In this document: positions 49,896-59,031 of the stretch, piece by piece
Layout: every line of letters starts with the position of its first letter
Position numbering within the stretch: the stretch's first letter is position 1
NCBI GenBank assembly: GCA_018223415.1
Contig: JAGTTQ010000001.1
Span: 879,464 to 943,463, forward strand
Direction of reading: 5' to 3'
Source: Eubacteriaceae bacterium Marseille-Q4139
GTDB taxonomy: Bacteria; Bacillota; Clostridia; Lachnospirales; Lachnospiraceae
DNA length: 64,000 nucleotides
Notes under the pieces: generated by a model
What the model was told of the DNA's origin: nothing
What the model saw: the letters and a program-made list of their open reading frames with translations, nothing else
The model's database searches: none
Made by a program: the position numbers and the translations under genes

Positions 49896-50789
49896 TTAAT
49901 ATGTATCAAATCTCCACACACGCTTCCATTCATGGGTTTCCCCCGGTTTCAGCAAAAATCCATGGACAATTTCCGGGCAGAACATATGATCTACACCCCA
50001 GACTGCAATTTTCGCCGGATGGTAATAGTCCTCGCCTTCCACATAGGCTCTTGCGCCTTTATGAAGCAGCCGCCAGCAAAACGGGATTTCCTCCTTGATG
50101 TCCTCTCCGCGAATCAGCGTGTCTGTATCAATAGCCGTAAACTCACAAAAGGTCAGCCCATGCCCGTTGCCGCGGAATGCCCCGGAAAAGCCCCGTCTGT
50201 TGGGAAGCCGCTCATAGCCCAGATCCGGAATCTGCGGCATTTCAAGCTGATAATCCGATCCGACAGCCATGCCATCGATGCTGATAAAATTATGGCAGAA
50301 CTCCTCCATTGAGATTTCTTTTTCTCCTGTGTTGTGTACTTCAATCTCCATTGTCATGGCATTTTCAGATACCGACACAGTTTTCTTTGCTGTCAGACCG
50401 TATCCAAGGCAAGGCGGCATCTCCGTTTCAAAAACAGCTTTCTGCCCGTTCGTATGGATTTTTGTCTCGAATTCCTTTACTTCCCGATACTTTTTATAAA
50501 AAATATACTTTTCGCAGTCCTCTTTGCGAATGAGACCAACCCCAAATTTAGGGAAAAATTCTCCCACTTCCGCTTCATTGCTGCAATCAAAGCGATATTC
50601 GCTGCAAAATCCGCGACCTCCCGAACAGGGATGGATCAGATTCCTCGGTTCTGCCGCGCCAAAATGCATGCCTCCGTCCAGAATCACATCTGCAATAAAA
50701 CCGGCCCGGTCAAAGCGGAAGCCTGTATTCGGTCTCTCTCCCGGTTCGGCAATTTCCAGCCTCAACCGGCTGCTTTCTAATGTAAACAT
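49896..50789 (-). CDS. Aldose-1-epimerase (mutarotase)-like protein
   Basis: The 297-residue protein has the beta-sandwich pattern of galactose mutarotase-like folds (TGFRFDRAGFIADVILDG at the start, EFCHNFISIDGMAVGSDYQLEMP near 165-190 and a FLLKPGETHEWKRVWRFDTY end), close to uncharacterised proteins annotated as hypothetical. Catalytic assignment is uncertain. Start at 50789 is chosen from ACGGAGGACACGGG. It lies between the esterase (13 bp) and the propeller fusion (12 bp), clearly in the operon, which suggests that the substrate carries a sugar moiety. Confidence 0.68.
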   Translation of the reverse strand: MFTLESSRLRLEIAEPGERPNTGFRFDRAGFIADVILDGGMHFGAAEPRNLIHPCSGGRGFCSEYRFDCSNEAEVGEFFPKFGVGLIRKEDCEKYIFYKKYREVKEFETKIHTNGQKAVFETEMPPCLGYGLTAKKTVSVSENAMTMEIEVHNTGEKEISMEEFCHNFISIDGMAVGSDYQLEMPQIPDLGYERLPNRRGFSGAFRGNGHGLTFCEFTAIDTDTLIRGEDIKEEIPFCWRLLHKGARAYVEGEDYYHPAKIAVWGVDHMFCPEIVHGFLLKPGETHEWKRVWRFDTY

Positions 50790-50802
50790 CCCGTGTCCTC
50801 CG

Positions 50803-52428
50803 TTAAAATGTAAGTTTATATTCTCTCTGGACAAATTCATGAATCAGCTCGTCCAGACGGCCTTCCATGCCTTCATGGGCTTTCAGCTCTTCGCCAAGCT
50901 CCATATATCCGTAGTTTTCATTTGCAGACGGCCAGAATGGCAGCCCTTCGCCATTGGGGTCACCGCTTTTTATAAAATTGGCCCAGTAAGAACTCATCTT
51001 ATCTGCCATCTGAAAATCACAGCTCCGCCATGGCCTCGAGGCCGGGATCCCCTTTCTTAAGGAGGCGAACACAAACCACAATTCGGTGGAGTGCCATGCC
51101 AGGCTGACACGGCAGTCCCTTGCCGTTCCCACGTCCTCACCTTCCAGAGGGATCAGATAACGCCAAACTCCGTCATATACTTTTGCTTCCGGCGCTTTTT
51201 GATCCATGTAAAGGCCAAACATCCTGTTTAACATCAGATTCCGGCTCACATTCATCCCCTCGCTTCCCGCAAGCCCACATACGGCCAGCCAGTGCGCGGT
51301 TTGAAAAGCAGTCTCATCCGTGACAGAAACGAGATTTTCAAAGTCATATTTTTCATACAGCGGCCCCAGAAGATTCTTAAAATGCCTGTAAAAATCGGCT
51401 GCGGTCGAAATTTCCTTGCCAGATTCGCGCATCGGTTTTTCATTGAGCCCGGATACGGAATTCCCAAACAGGTCGGCTTCTCCCCAGTTGCAGAGATTTA
51501 GGAAATCCACCTTACCCAGATATTTATCAAAGCACTCGCTCACACTGTCACCGGGAACCAGCATTTCATCCGGAACCATGTCTCCAGGTGTGATGGCCCG
51601 CGTTGCCGTCATGCTGAAAATTTTTTCTGTCGGAAGAGCCCGCAGCTCGTCTGCCGAAATATCCTCGGGAAGCCCAAGATGCTTGAGATAGCTTTTTCCA
51701 ATTTCATATGCCTCTTCTCTTGATTTAAACGGAATCTTCCATTTCAGGCCGCTTTCACTAATGACACGCTTCACGCGGTTCTTTCCCGCCGGAGAAACCG
51801 CTATCATGGCCGCCTTCAGGGCTCCGCCCGACTGGCCGCCGACTGTGATATTGTCAGGATCCCCTCCAAAGGCAGCAATATTTTCCGTAATCCAATCCAG
51901 CGCTTTTACCTGATCCATAAACCCGTAATTTCCGCCATGTCCATCCTGTTCTGCATCAAACTGAGGCAGAACAAGATACCCGAACACATTAAGCCGCTGC
52001 GCCACGGTGACGACCACAATGCCTTTCTTTGCCAGAACCTGCGGATTAAACTGCGGTTCATAAGCATAGCAGTTTGTCAGGCCGCCGCCGTGATACCAGA
52101 CATAAACAGGCCGTTTTTCTCCGGCATTCTCCGCCCCGCTGCATATATTCAGGTACAGGCAGTCCTCGCTCATCCTGGGAAACCCGTCAAAATAATATTC
52201 CTTTTCATGGCGGTCCGACAGCGGAATCTGCATGGCAGCCGGCGCAAACTCCGTACACGTTCTCACGCCGTCCCATCGTTCGGGATTCTCCGGCGGCCGG
52301 AACCGAAGCGCACCTGTCGGCGGCGCCGCATATGGAATTCCGCGAAATACCGTAATTCCCGCAAATTCTCCACCATATTCTTCGCCTTCCACAAGGCCAT
52401 AGGTTGTCTTTACAATTCCCAATGCCAT
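50803..52428 (-). CDS. Type-B carboxylesterase (first of two)
   Basis: Alpha/beta-hydrolase of 541 residues. The oxyanion loop is YHGGG (112-116), the nucleophile elbow GGQSGGA has Ser200, and the family opening TVFRGIPYAAPPTGALRFRPPENPERWDG is clear. A large insertion with LNLCNWGEADLFG is seen near 320. No signal peptide, so it probably acts inside the cell on imported esters. It follows the MBL gene by 24 bp. Paralogue of the esterase at 61849-63267, at the other end of the locus. Confidence 0.92.
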   Translation of the reverse strand: MALGIVKTTYGLVEGEEYGGEFAGITVFRGIPYAAPPTGALRFRPPENPERWDGVRTCTEFAPAAMQIPLSDRHEKEYYFDGFPRMSEDCLYLNICSGAENAGEKRPVYVWYHGGGLTNCYAYEPQFNPQVLAKKGIVVVTVAQRLNVFGYLVLPQFDAEQDGHGGNYGFMDQVKALDWITENIAAFGGDPDNITVGGQSGGALKAAMIAVSPAGKNRVKRVISESGLKWKIPFKSREEAYEIGKSYLKHLGLPEDISADELRALPTEKIFSMTATRAITPGDMVPDEMLVPGDSVSECFDKYLGKVDFLNLCNWGEADLFGNSVSGLNEKPMRESGKEISTAADFYRHFKNLLGPLYEKYDFENLVSVTDETAFQTAHWLAVCGLAGSEGMNVSRNLMLNRMFGLYMDQKAPEAKVYDGVWRYLIPLEGEDVGTARDCRVSLAWHSTELWFVFASLRKGIPASRPWRSCDFQMADKMSSYWANFIKSGDPNGEGLPFWPSANENYGYMELGEELKAHEGMEGRLDELIHEFVQREYKLTF

Positions 52429-52452
52429 TTTTCTTCCTCCCGGTTTTCCATC

Positions 52453-53403
52453 CTAAAATACATTTTCCGCCGTATAGGCAAAAAACCCAAGTCCCCTTAC
52501 ATGGCAAAACCTCGTCAGAATTCCTCTGTGATTTCTTTCCTCAAAATCACAGTTTTCAGGGTTTTCCAAAATTCGCTCTAAAACCTTTATCATCTCGAGA
52601 ACCGCACTATTGTCGATATCTACAATAAAATGACCCGGAAATAGAGAGTCGAACTCCCCAAGCCTTTCCGACAGCTTTTTTACCTGACTATAAAACCCGT
52701 TTACCGTACAGAACTCCGCATGCGGCATACCGGCCCGTTTCATCCCAATCCCTACACGCATACTGATAAAATCATCGCCGCAGAAAAGGATCCTGTTCTT
52801 TTTATCAAGGAATGCCGCGTGACCGGCCGAATGGCCTCCAAGAAAGATAAGCTCGACTTCATGCTCAGGGCCCAGGGAAAAAATGCTTCCGTCCGGGCAC
52901 GGAACAATTTCATATTTTTGAAACGGAACAATATCTTTCCTGTCAAAGTCACACCAGATGTTCTTTCCGTTTTCATCAAACAGATAGTCCCAGATATGTG
53001 GATCCTGCTTCTGTTCCAGATATGGCGCCTCATATTCATGGCAGTACACCTTCTCAAACTGGCAGTTCCCATAGCAGTGATCGAAATGGGCATGAGTATT
53101 CACCAGATAAAGGGGCTTTCCTTCTGCAAGCTCCTCGGCAAGGCCTTTTAAATTCCCGATTCCAAATCCCGTGTCAATTAACAAAGCTTTTTCTTTCCCG
53201 ACAACCAGATACATCCACGGAGCTCCCATACCGTCTGCGCTGTCTTTTAAAATTCCGTAGACGTCATCGCGGAACTGATAAACCTCCGCATAGGGATCCA
53301 CTTCGTACTCACGTTTTGTCTTATTATGGCTTCTCAGCTCTTTCATCCATGCCCGGCTTAAAGGATCAACCGGCTCACGTTCCAGAATCACTTTTGATTT
53401 CAT
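52453..53403 (-). CDS. Metallo-beta-lactamase-fold hydrolase
   Basis: The 316-residue enzyme has the motif NTHAHFDHCYGN (His104, His106, Asp108, His109), GGHSAGHAAFLDKKNRILFCGD with further ligands and LIDTGFGIGNLK upstream. It shares the DENGK-IW-DF and NRILF-GD blocks with the second half of the 702-residue fusion, so the two are recent paralogues. Cytoplasmic. Substrate unknown: lactone, thioester or phosphate ester are all possible in this fold. Follows the Opp ATPase gene by 14 bp. Confidence 0.88.
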   Translation of the reverse strand: MKSKVILEREPVDPLSRAWMKELRSHNKTKREYEVDPYAEVYQFRDDVYGILKDSADGMGAPWMYLVVGKEKALLIDTGFGIGNLKGLAEELAEGKPLYLVNTHAHFDHCYGNCQFEKVYCHEYEAPYLEQKQDPHIWDYLFDENGKNIWCDFDRKDIVPFQKYEIVPCPDGSIFSLGPEHEVELIFLGGHSAGHAAFLDKKNRILFCGDDFISMRVGIGMKRAGMPHAEFCTVNGFYSQVKKLSERLGEFDSLFPGHFIVDIDNSAVLEMIKVLERILENPENCDFEERNHRGILTRFCHVRGLGFFAYTAENVF

Positions 53404-53417
53404 GTTTTTGTCCCCCG

Positions 53418-54392
53418 TTATGCCGAAATCATGTTTCTGGCTTCCTTCCAGAAATGACAGGCAACACTATGTCCCGGTGCCACCTCATGAAGCTCTGGCG
53501 TTTCATTTTTGCAGCATTCCCTTGCCATCGGGCACCGCGGCGCAAACCGGCAGCCTGGTTTCGGGTTCACAGGGCTCGGCACGTCGCCCTTCAGCACGAT
53601 TCTCTGTGATTTATCTTTAAAATCCACTTTTGGTACGGCCGAAAGCAGGGCTATCGTGTATGGATGACGTGCATTTGCAAAAATCTCGTCTGTCGGTGCA
53701 AATTCTACAATCTGTCCCAGATACATAACGGCCACCCGGTTGGAGATATGGCGCACCACGCTCAGATCATGGGACACAAAAAGATAGGACAATCCCATTT
53801 TTTTCTGCATCTCGATTAAAAGATTGATGATTGTCGCCTGTACGGACACATCCAGGGCAGATACCGGCTCATCACAGATAATAAACTTCGGTTTTAAGGC
53901 AAGGGCCCTGGCAATTCCTGCAAGCTGACGCTTTCCGCCGTCCAGCTCATGAGGAAACTTATCCAGGACATAATCCTCAAGGCCAACGGAGTTTGCCAGT
54001 TCCTTTACGGTCTTTTTTAATTCCGCTCCCGAGGCAATTTTATGGATCTGATAGGGATCTGCCAAAATCGCGCTGATGGTCTCACGCGGATTCAGGGACG
54101 AATAAGGATCCTGGAAGATGATCTGCATCTTCTTTCGGACTTCATTGAGTTCCTTTCCCTTTAACTTCAGAATGTCTTTCCCTTCAAAAAGTACCTGTCC
54201 CGACGTAGCGTTCAAAAGGCGGATCAAAACATTTCCGACCGTACTTTTCCCGCACCCGCTCTCACCGACAAGTCCGACCGTCTCGTTGGGCATAATATCA
54301 AAAGAGACATCATCCACTGCATGCAGTTTTCCTTTGCCGGGAATATTAAAATACATTTTCAGATTTTTTATGCTGACTAACGGCTCTGTCAT
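53418..54392 (-). CDS. Peptide-type ABC transporter ATPase (second)
   Basis: DppF/OppF-like ATPase of 324 residues: Walker A GESGCGKS, signature LDGGKRQLAGIARAL (note Asp-Gly instead of Ser-Gly at the start), Walker B FIICDEPVSALD, then a C-terminal oligopeptide-ABC extension with Cys-rich GCRFAPRCPMARECC for an Fe-S cluster as in Dpp ATPases. Start at 54392 overlaps the upstream ATPase stop by 4 bp (ATGA) and has a GGAGGAACAGAT box. Supplies energy to the transporter of this locus. Confidence 0.92.
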   Translation of the reverse strand: MTEPLVSIKNLKMYFNIPGKGKLHAVDDVSFDIMPNETVGLVGESGCGKSTVGNVLIRLLNATSGQVLFEGKDILKLKGKELNEVRKKMQIIFQDPYSSLNPRETISAILADPYQIHKIASGAELKKTVKELANSVGLEDYVLDKFPHELDGGKRQLAGIARALALKPKFIICDEPVSALDVSVQATIINLLIEMQKKMGLSYLFVSHDLSVVRHISNRVAVMYLGQIVEFAPTDEIFANARHPYTIALLSAVPKVDFKDKSQRIVLKGDVPSPVNPKPGCRFAPRCPMARECCKNETPELHEVAPGHSVACHFWKEARNMISA

Positions 54393-55375
54393 ATCTGTTC
54401 CTCCACTTCCCAACATGCTGCATAATGGTTATCATTGATCTTTACAAGCCCAGGAATCTCCGTTTTGCACCGTTCCTTACAATGGGCACAGCGAGTGTGA
54501 AATTTACACCCTGCCGGCAAATTCTGGGAATTCGCCACCGTACCCGGAATGGACTCCAGAGGCTCCCTCTCGCCGGTAAGCTTGGGAATCGCATGAAGGA
54601 GGCCGTAGGTGTACCAGTGCTTCGGATTTTCAAAAACCTCCTGCACCGTGCCATACTCCACGATTTCACCGCCGTACATGATCGCTACCTTCTGACAAAG
54701 CTCTGCAATAATTCCCAGATTATGGGTAATCATGATAAGCGACGTATCATACTCTGTCTGAAGCTTTTTCATCAGCTCCAGAATCTGTGCCTGAATTGTC
54801 ACATCCAACGCCGTCGTCGGTTCATCCGCAATCAAAAGCTCCGGAGAACAGGCCAGAGCAGCCGCAATCCCGACTCGCTGCCTCATCCCGCCGGAAAACT
54901 GATGGGGATAGTCATCCAGACGGTATTTGGCGATTCCAACCATCTCCAGAAGCTTTTCCGCCTCTTCTTTCGCCTGCTTTTTGTCCAGCTTTTTATGTTT
55001 TCTGAGGCCCATAGCGATCTGATGCCCTACTGTAAATACCGGATTCAAAGAGGTCAGTGGGTTTGCAAAAACCATGGAAATTTTGGCCCCGCGGATCTCA
55101 TTCATTTCCTTTTCTTTTTTCTTCAGCAGAGATTCTCCATGGAACAGGATATCTCCGCTTCGTATAAATCCCACCTTGTCCGGAAGTAGGCCCATGACTG
55201 ACAGGGCGGTCGTGGTTTTTCCCGCTCCGCTTTCTCCGACAAGACCGATGGCCTCTCCCTTATGGATTTCCAGGTTCAGCCCGTTGACCGCCTTGGAGAC
55301 GGCGCCGCCGGACACGTATTCCACATACAGGTTTTCTATTTTTAAAAGTTCTTCCTTTTTCTTTAACTCTGCCAC
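54389..55375 (-). CDS. Peptide-type ABC transporter ATPase (first)
   Basis: DppD/OppD-like ATPase of 328 residues: Walker A GESGAGKT, signature FSGGMRQRVGIAAAL, Walker B LLIADEPTTALD, and a C-terminal LPAGCKFHTRCAHCKERC with four Cys. Together with the second ATPase it forms the asymmetric motor of the Dpp/Opp transporter. 17 bp after the permease gene. Confidence 0.93.
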   Translation of the reverse strand: MAELKKKEELLKIENLYVEYVSGGAVSKAVNGLNLEIHKGEAIGLVGESGAGKTTTALSVMGLLPDKVGFIRSGDILFHGESLLKKKEKEMNEIRGAKISMVFANPLTSLNPVFTVGHQIAMGLRKHKKLDKKQAKEEAEKLLEMVGIAKYRLDDYPHQFSGGMRQRVGIAAALACSPELLIADEPTTALDVTIQAQILELMKKLQTEYDTSLIMITHNLGIIAELCQKVAIMYGGEIVEYGTVQEVFENPKHWYTYGLLHAIPKLTGEREPLESIPGTVANSQNLPAGCKFHTRCAHCKERCKTEIPGLVKINDNHYAACWEVEEQI

Positions 55376-55392
55376 ACTGTTCCCACCTTTCT

Positions 55393-56256
55393 CTAATTGG
55401 TATTCTTCGGGTCAAAGATATCACGAATACCATCGCCCATGAAATTAAAGGCCAGAACGGTAAGCATGAGCGCGATACCAGGAGCAATGACGACCCACGG
55501 CGCCGACGTAATATAGGTACGGCCGTCCGAAATCAGGTTGCCCCAGGACGGAGTCGGGACAGGGACCCCCATTCCCAGATAGCTTAAGCTGGTTTCCACC
55601 AGGATGGTTCCTCCGAAATATCCGCTGGCGGAAATCATAAGAGGTGTGATCGTATTTGGAAACAGCTCTTTCCAGAGAATCCTGGTTCCGCTCGCGCCCA
55701 GTACCTTTGCAGCAGAAATAAATTCCTTGTTTTTCATGCCGAGAACCGTAGCTCTCACAAGACGCGCCGTTCCGACCCAACCGGTTGCACTCAGCGTGAA
55801 AATCAGATTCACCATGCTGGTTCCCATAACGGCAACCACACAGATCGCAAGCATGAGCTGCGGCACCGCCTGAAGCACATCACAGAACCGCATGATAACC
55901 ATATCAACCTTCCCGCCGTAATATCCGCTGATCAGACCGACGGCGGCTCCAAGCGTCATACTGATAAGCGTCACAAGGAATGTGATTTTAAGGGAAACCC
56001 AGCCGCCTTCAAACAGTCTCGTGAGCATGTCACGTCCCAACGGGTCACAGCCGAACGGATGGCCTTCAAGGCCGTTTGCAAAATAATCCGGCGGTTCCAG
56101 GCGCGTGAGAAGATTGGATGTCTCAGAATCCCAGTACACCCACCATCTCGAAGTAAAACACGCCGCTACAATAATAAACAGAAGGCCGAAGCCGATTAAA
56201 AACAGTTTGCTCTTTTTCATTCTTCTGAGAACTGTACTTAATTTCATCCTTCCCAC
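55393..56256 (-). CDS. Peptide-type ABC transporter permease (DppC/OppC)
   Basis: The 287-residue membrane protein has an N-terminal single segment (KLFLIGFGLLFIIVAACF) followed by the Opp permease core with six segments, containing HPFGCDPLGRDMLTRLFEGGWVSLKI and the EAA-type loop AKVLGASGTRILWKELFPN. Couples to the two ATPases through the EAA loop. Only 3 bp separate it from the preceding permease gene. Confidence 0.94.
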   Translation of the reverse strand: MGRMKLSTVLRRMKKSKLFLIGFGLLFIIVAACFTSRWWVYWDSETSNLLTRLEPPDYFANGLEGHPFGCDPLGRDMLTRLFEGGWVSLKITFLVTLISMTLGAAVGLISGYYGGKVDMVIMRFCDVLQAVPQLMLAICVVAVMGTSMVNLIFTLSATGWVGTARLVRATVLGMKNKEFISAAKVLGASGTRILWKELFPNTITPLMISASGYFGGTILVETSLSYLGMGVPVPTPSWGNLISDGRTYITSAPWVVIAPGIALMLTVLAFNFMGDGIRDIFDPKNTN

Positions 56257-56259
56257 CTC

Positions 56260-57180
56260 CTAGTTAAATGTAATCCGTGGATCCACAACCGTATAAAAGA
56301 TATCGGCCAGCAGATTCCCAATCACCAGCATGACGGCCGACACCAGAAGAATCGACTGCACAAGCTGATAATCTCTCGTGTTAATGGCCTGTACCAGGAG
56401 TGCCCCCATTCCCGGCCAGTTAAAAATATTTTCCACAACGGTCGCTCCGGCAAACAGCTTTCCAAACTGGGTTCCTATGTTGGTAACAATCGGAAGCAAG
56501 GCATTTCGGAATGCGTATTTCATATAGGTTACACCTTTGGAAATCCCGCGTGCCCTTGTGGCCGTAATATAGTCTTCATGAATAACGTCAACCATTCCGG
56601 AACGCATGAGCCTCGTCTGGCTGGCCGCATAGCCGAAGCCAACGCAGAGTCCCGGCATTATCATATGTTCAATCCCTCCGATTCCCTGGATCGGCAGCCA
56701 TCCCAATTTTACACCAAAAATCAGGATCAAGAGGAATCCCAGCCATACAGTCGACATGGCCTGCCCGACAATTGCAAAAAACATGGCTCCAAAGTCCACA
56801 GCCGTACCCTGATTTACACCGGCGATCACGCCAATGACAATCGAAAAGATGCATGCCCATCCAAACCCGAACAAGCTTAGCAAAAGTGTCTGAGGAATCC
56901 TGGAGGCCAGAATCTCACTGCCCGGCATGCTGTAATTCCAGGAATATCCCAAATCTCCTTTTAACAGTCCTTTTATGTAGGTCAGATACTGTACCAGCCA
57001 TGACTGATCCAGCCCCATTCTCACGCGGTATTCTTCAATTTCCTCCGGAGTCGCCGTTTCCCCTGCCATCATGCGGGCCGGATCACCTCCGCCCAGACGA
57101 ACTAGAAGGAATGCGATGACCGATACCCCTATCAATACGATTACAGAAGCCAGAAGCCTTCTCACATATTTATTCTTCAA
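56260..57180 (-). CDS. Peptide-type ABC transporter permease (DppB/OppB)
   Basis: The 306-residue membrane permease has the OppB opening YVRRLLASVIVLIGVSVIAFLLVRLGGGDPARMM, GDLGYSWNYSMPG in the extracellular loop and the EAA-type loop TRARGISKGVTYMKYAFRNALLPIV. First membrane gene after the solute-binding protein (78 bp gap). Confidence 0.94.
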   Translation of the reverse strand: MKNKYVRRLLASVIVLIGVSVIAFLLVRLGGGDPARMMAGETATPEEIEEYRVRMGLDQSWLVQYLTYIKGLLKGDLGYSWNYSMPGSEILASRIPQTLLLSLFGFGWACIFSIVIGVIAGVNQGTAVDFGAMFFAIVGQAMSTVWLGFLLILIFGVKLGWLPIQGIGGIEHMIMPGLCVGFGYAASQTRLMRSGMVDVIHEDYITATRARGISKGVTYMKYAFRNALLPIVTNIGTQFGKLFAGATVVENIFNWPGMGALLVQAINTRDYQLVQSILLVSAVMLVIGNLLADIFYTVVDPRITFN

Positions 57181-57258
57181 GCGTCTTTCACCTCCATAGT
57201 ATTCTGCCGCCCGTAATATTCCGGTATCCGGCAGAAAACTGCCGGATACCGCATTTCC

Positions 57259-58959
57259 TTATTCTGTCACTACCATCGCGCGCATATCGCTGATCTTATG
57301 GCCGTGGAAAGAGATTCCTTTGATACTATCCTTCCAGGCATAGAGCTCAGTCGGCCAGTACAGATAGATATTCGGTTCAAATTCCGCCAGCTCAATTTCA
57401 TACATCTGAGCCAGGAGCTCGTCCTGCTTCTCCTGATCCATCTCTGCTGCCATCTGCTTTCCAAGCTTTTTCAGTTCTTCGTTCTGGAACCCGGTATTAA
57501 AGCGATCCTCGCCGATTCCTTCTGCTGCCGTCTTATACCACATGTTTCCGCTCTTTCCAATGGACGAAAGAATGATGTCAAAATCTCGGCTGCTGCGCGC
57601 CTCGTTGTAAACGGCCGTCTCTAACGGTACAACCTCTACATTAAAGCCCACGGAATTTGCCATGGACTGAATTGCCTGGCACAATTCCGTTCCAATGGAA
57701 ACCACACTGGTAGAATAAATGAAGCGAATCGGTTCCCCGTTATAACCGGAATTGGCAACAAGCTCTTTTGCCCGTTCTACGTCATACTGGTAGGTCAGAT
57801 TTTCCCTATATCCCAAATCATGCTCAAGGCACGGATACATACAGGGAATTCCGTATCCATCCAGAAGCGCCTGCACAATCAGTCCCCTGTCGATGCAAAG
57901 GGACAGAGCCTCTCTGAGATCTCGATTGCTGAAAAGGTCACCCTCACCGCATGCTGTCTGGAGATATACATAACTGGCTGGCACAACTTCGTGGATATAG
58001 TAGCCCTCAGACTTTAACGGCTCCACATCCGATGTTGGGATTCCATTTACAATGTTGGCTTCACCAGTACGCAGAGAAGAAACTCTCGTCGTAGCCTCCA
58101 CGGACTGTTTCATGGTAATATGTTTTACATTCGTATAACGGTTCGCATAGTCATAACCCCAATAGCCATGCTCATCCGTCCGAAGCTCCAGCTCTACCAC
58201 AGAGTTTGCACCGTCAAAGGACGTGACCACATAAGGGCCGGAGCCTACCGGATTCTGCCAGAATTCTTCATACGGAGTCGACTCATATGCGGATTTGCAG
58301 ACGATCAGAGTATCCGGCACGTTTACCATGGTCCAAAACTCCGGCATCGGAGCTGCAAAATGCAGTGTCAGATTAAAATCATCGATTTTTTCTAATTCGC
58401 CGATATAGTTTCTCCATCCCTTTACAACGGAATCCGGGAGATGTTCTTTATCATCACGCAGACGTTCCAGGGAAAAGATCACGTCATCGGCTGTCAGAAG
58501 TTCACCGTTGGTAAAATACACATCGTCACGGAGATGGAAGGTAATGGAGCTGTAATCCTCAGCCATTTCCCATTCCTTTGCCACCCACGGAATCGTATTT
58601 CCCTCGTCATCCTTGCTCAAAAGCCCGTCAAAAACAAGATAGTCCAGTTCAAAGTTCGGGTTCTGAGTTGACTGAGACCACTTGTCCAGAGTATTGATGG
58701 AAGAGGTCATCTGATAAACGATGCTTTCCGTCGCATCTTTCTCCGTCCATCCTTCTGGCTGTTCCAGGCTGAAAGTCTCCTCTGCCAGCGTTTCCGCCGC
58801 ACTTTCCGTACTCCCGGCGGCTGTCGTCTCTTCACTTTTTTCACTAGCCGCTGTCTGCTGCGCCGTGCTGCTTTCCTGTCCGCCGCCGCATGCTGCAAGA
58901 GAAGTTGTCATGCATATGGCCAAACCTGCTGCCGCGAGTTTCCTAAAGATTTTTCTCAT
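57259..58959 (-). CDS. Solute-binding lipoprotein of a Dpp/Opp-type ABC transporter
   Basis: Extracellular binding protein (566 aa) of the SBP_bac_5 family. Lipobox LAAC with Cys24, a Ser/Thr/Glu linker to about residue 60, then VYQMTSSINTLDKWSQSTQNPNFE, EWEMAEDYSSITFHLRDDVYFTNGELLTADDVIFSLER (the family's central signature) and SLCIDRGLIVQALLDGYG. Ligands of this family include peptides, glycosides, nickel and opines, so the family does not settle the substrate; the adjacent esterases and hydrolases suggest an ester or lactone. Lies after the MATE gene by 72 bp. Confidence 0.92.
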   Translation of the reverse strand: MRKIFRKLAAAGLAICMTTSLAACGGGQESSTAQQTAASEKSEETTAAGSTESAAETLAEETFSLEQPEGWTEKDATESIVYQMTSSINTLDKWSQSTQNPNFELDYLVFDGLLSKDDEGNTIPWVAKEWEMAEDYSSITFHLRDDVYFTNGELLTADDVIFSLERLRDDKEHLPDSVVKGWRNYIGELEKIDDFNLTLHFAAPMPEFWTMVNVPDTLIVCKSAYESTPYEEFWQNPVGSGPYVVTSFDGANSVVELELRTDEHGYWGYDYANRYTNVKHITMKQSVEATTRVSSLRTGEANIVNGIPTSDVEPLKSEGYYIHEVVPASYVYLQTACGEGDLFSNRDLREALSLCIDRGLIVQALLDGYGIPCMYPCLEHDLGYRENLTYQYDVERAKELVANSGYNGEPIRFIYSTSVVSIGTELCQAIQSMANSVGFNVEVVPLETAVYNEARSSRDFDIILSSIGKSGNMWYKTAAEGIGEDRFNTGFQNEELKKLGKQMAAEMDQEKQDELLAQMYEIELAEFEPNIYLYWPTELYAWKDSIKGISFHGHKISDMRAMVVTE

Positions 58960-59031
58960 ACAAAATTTCCTCCTTAATTTTTATTTCCTGCGGTTTCCCG
59001 CATTCTTTTCTCATAATTCCTTTCGCTTGTA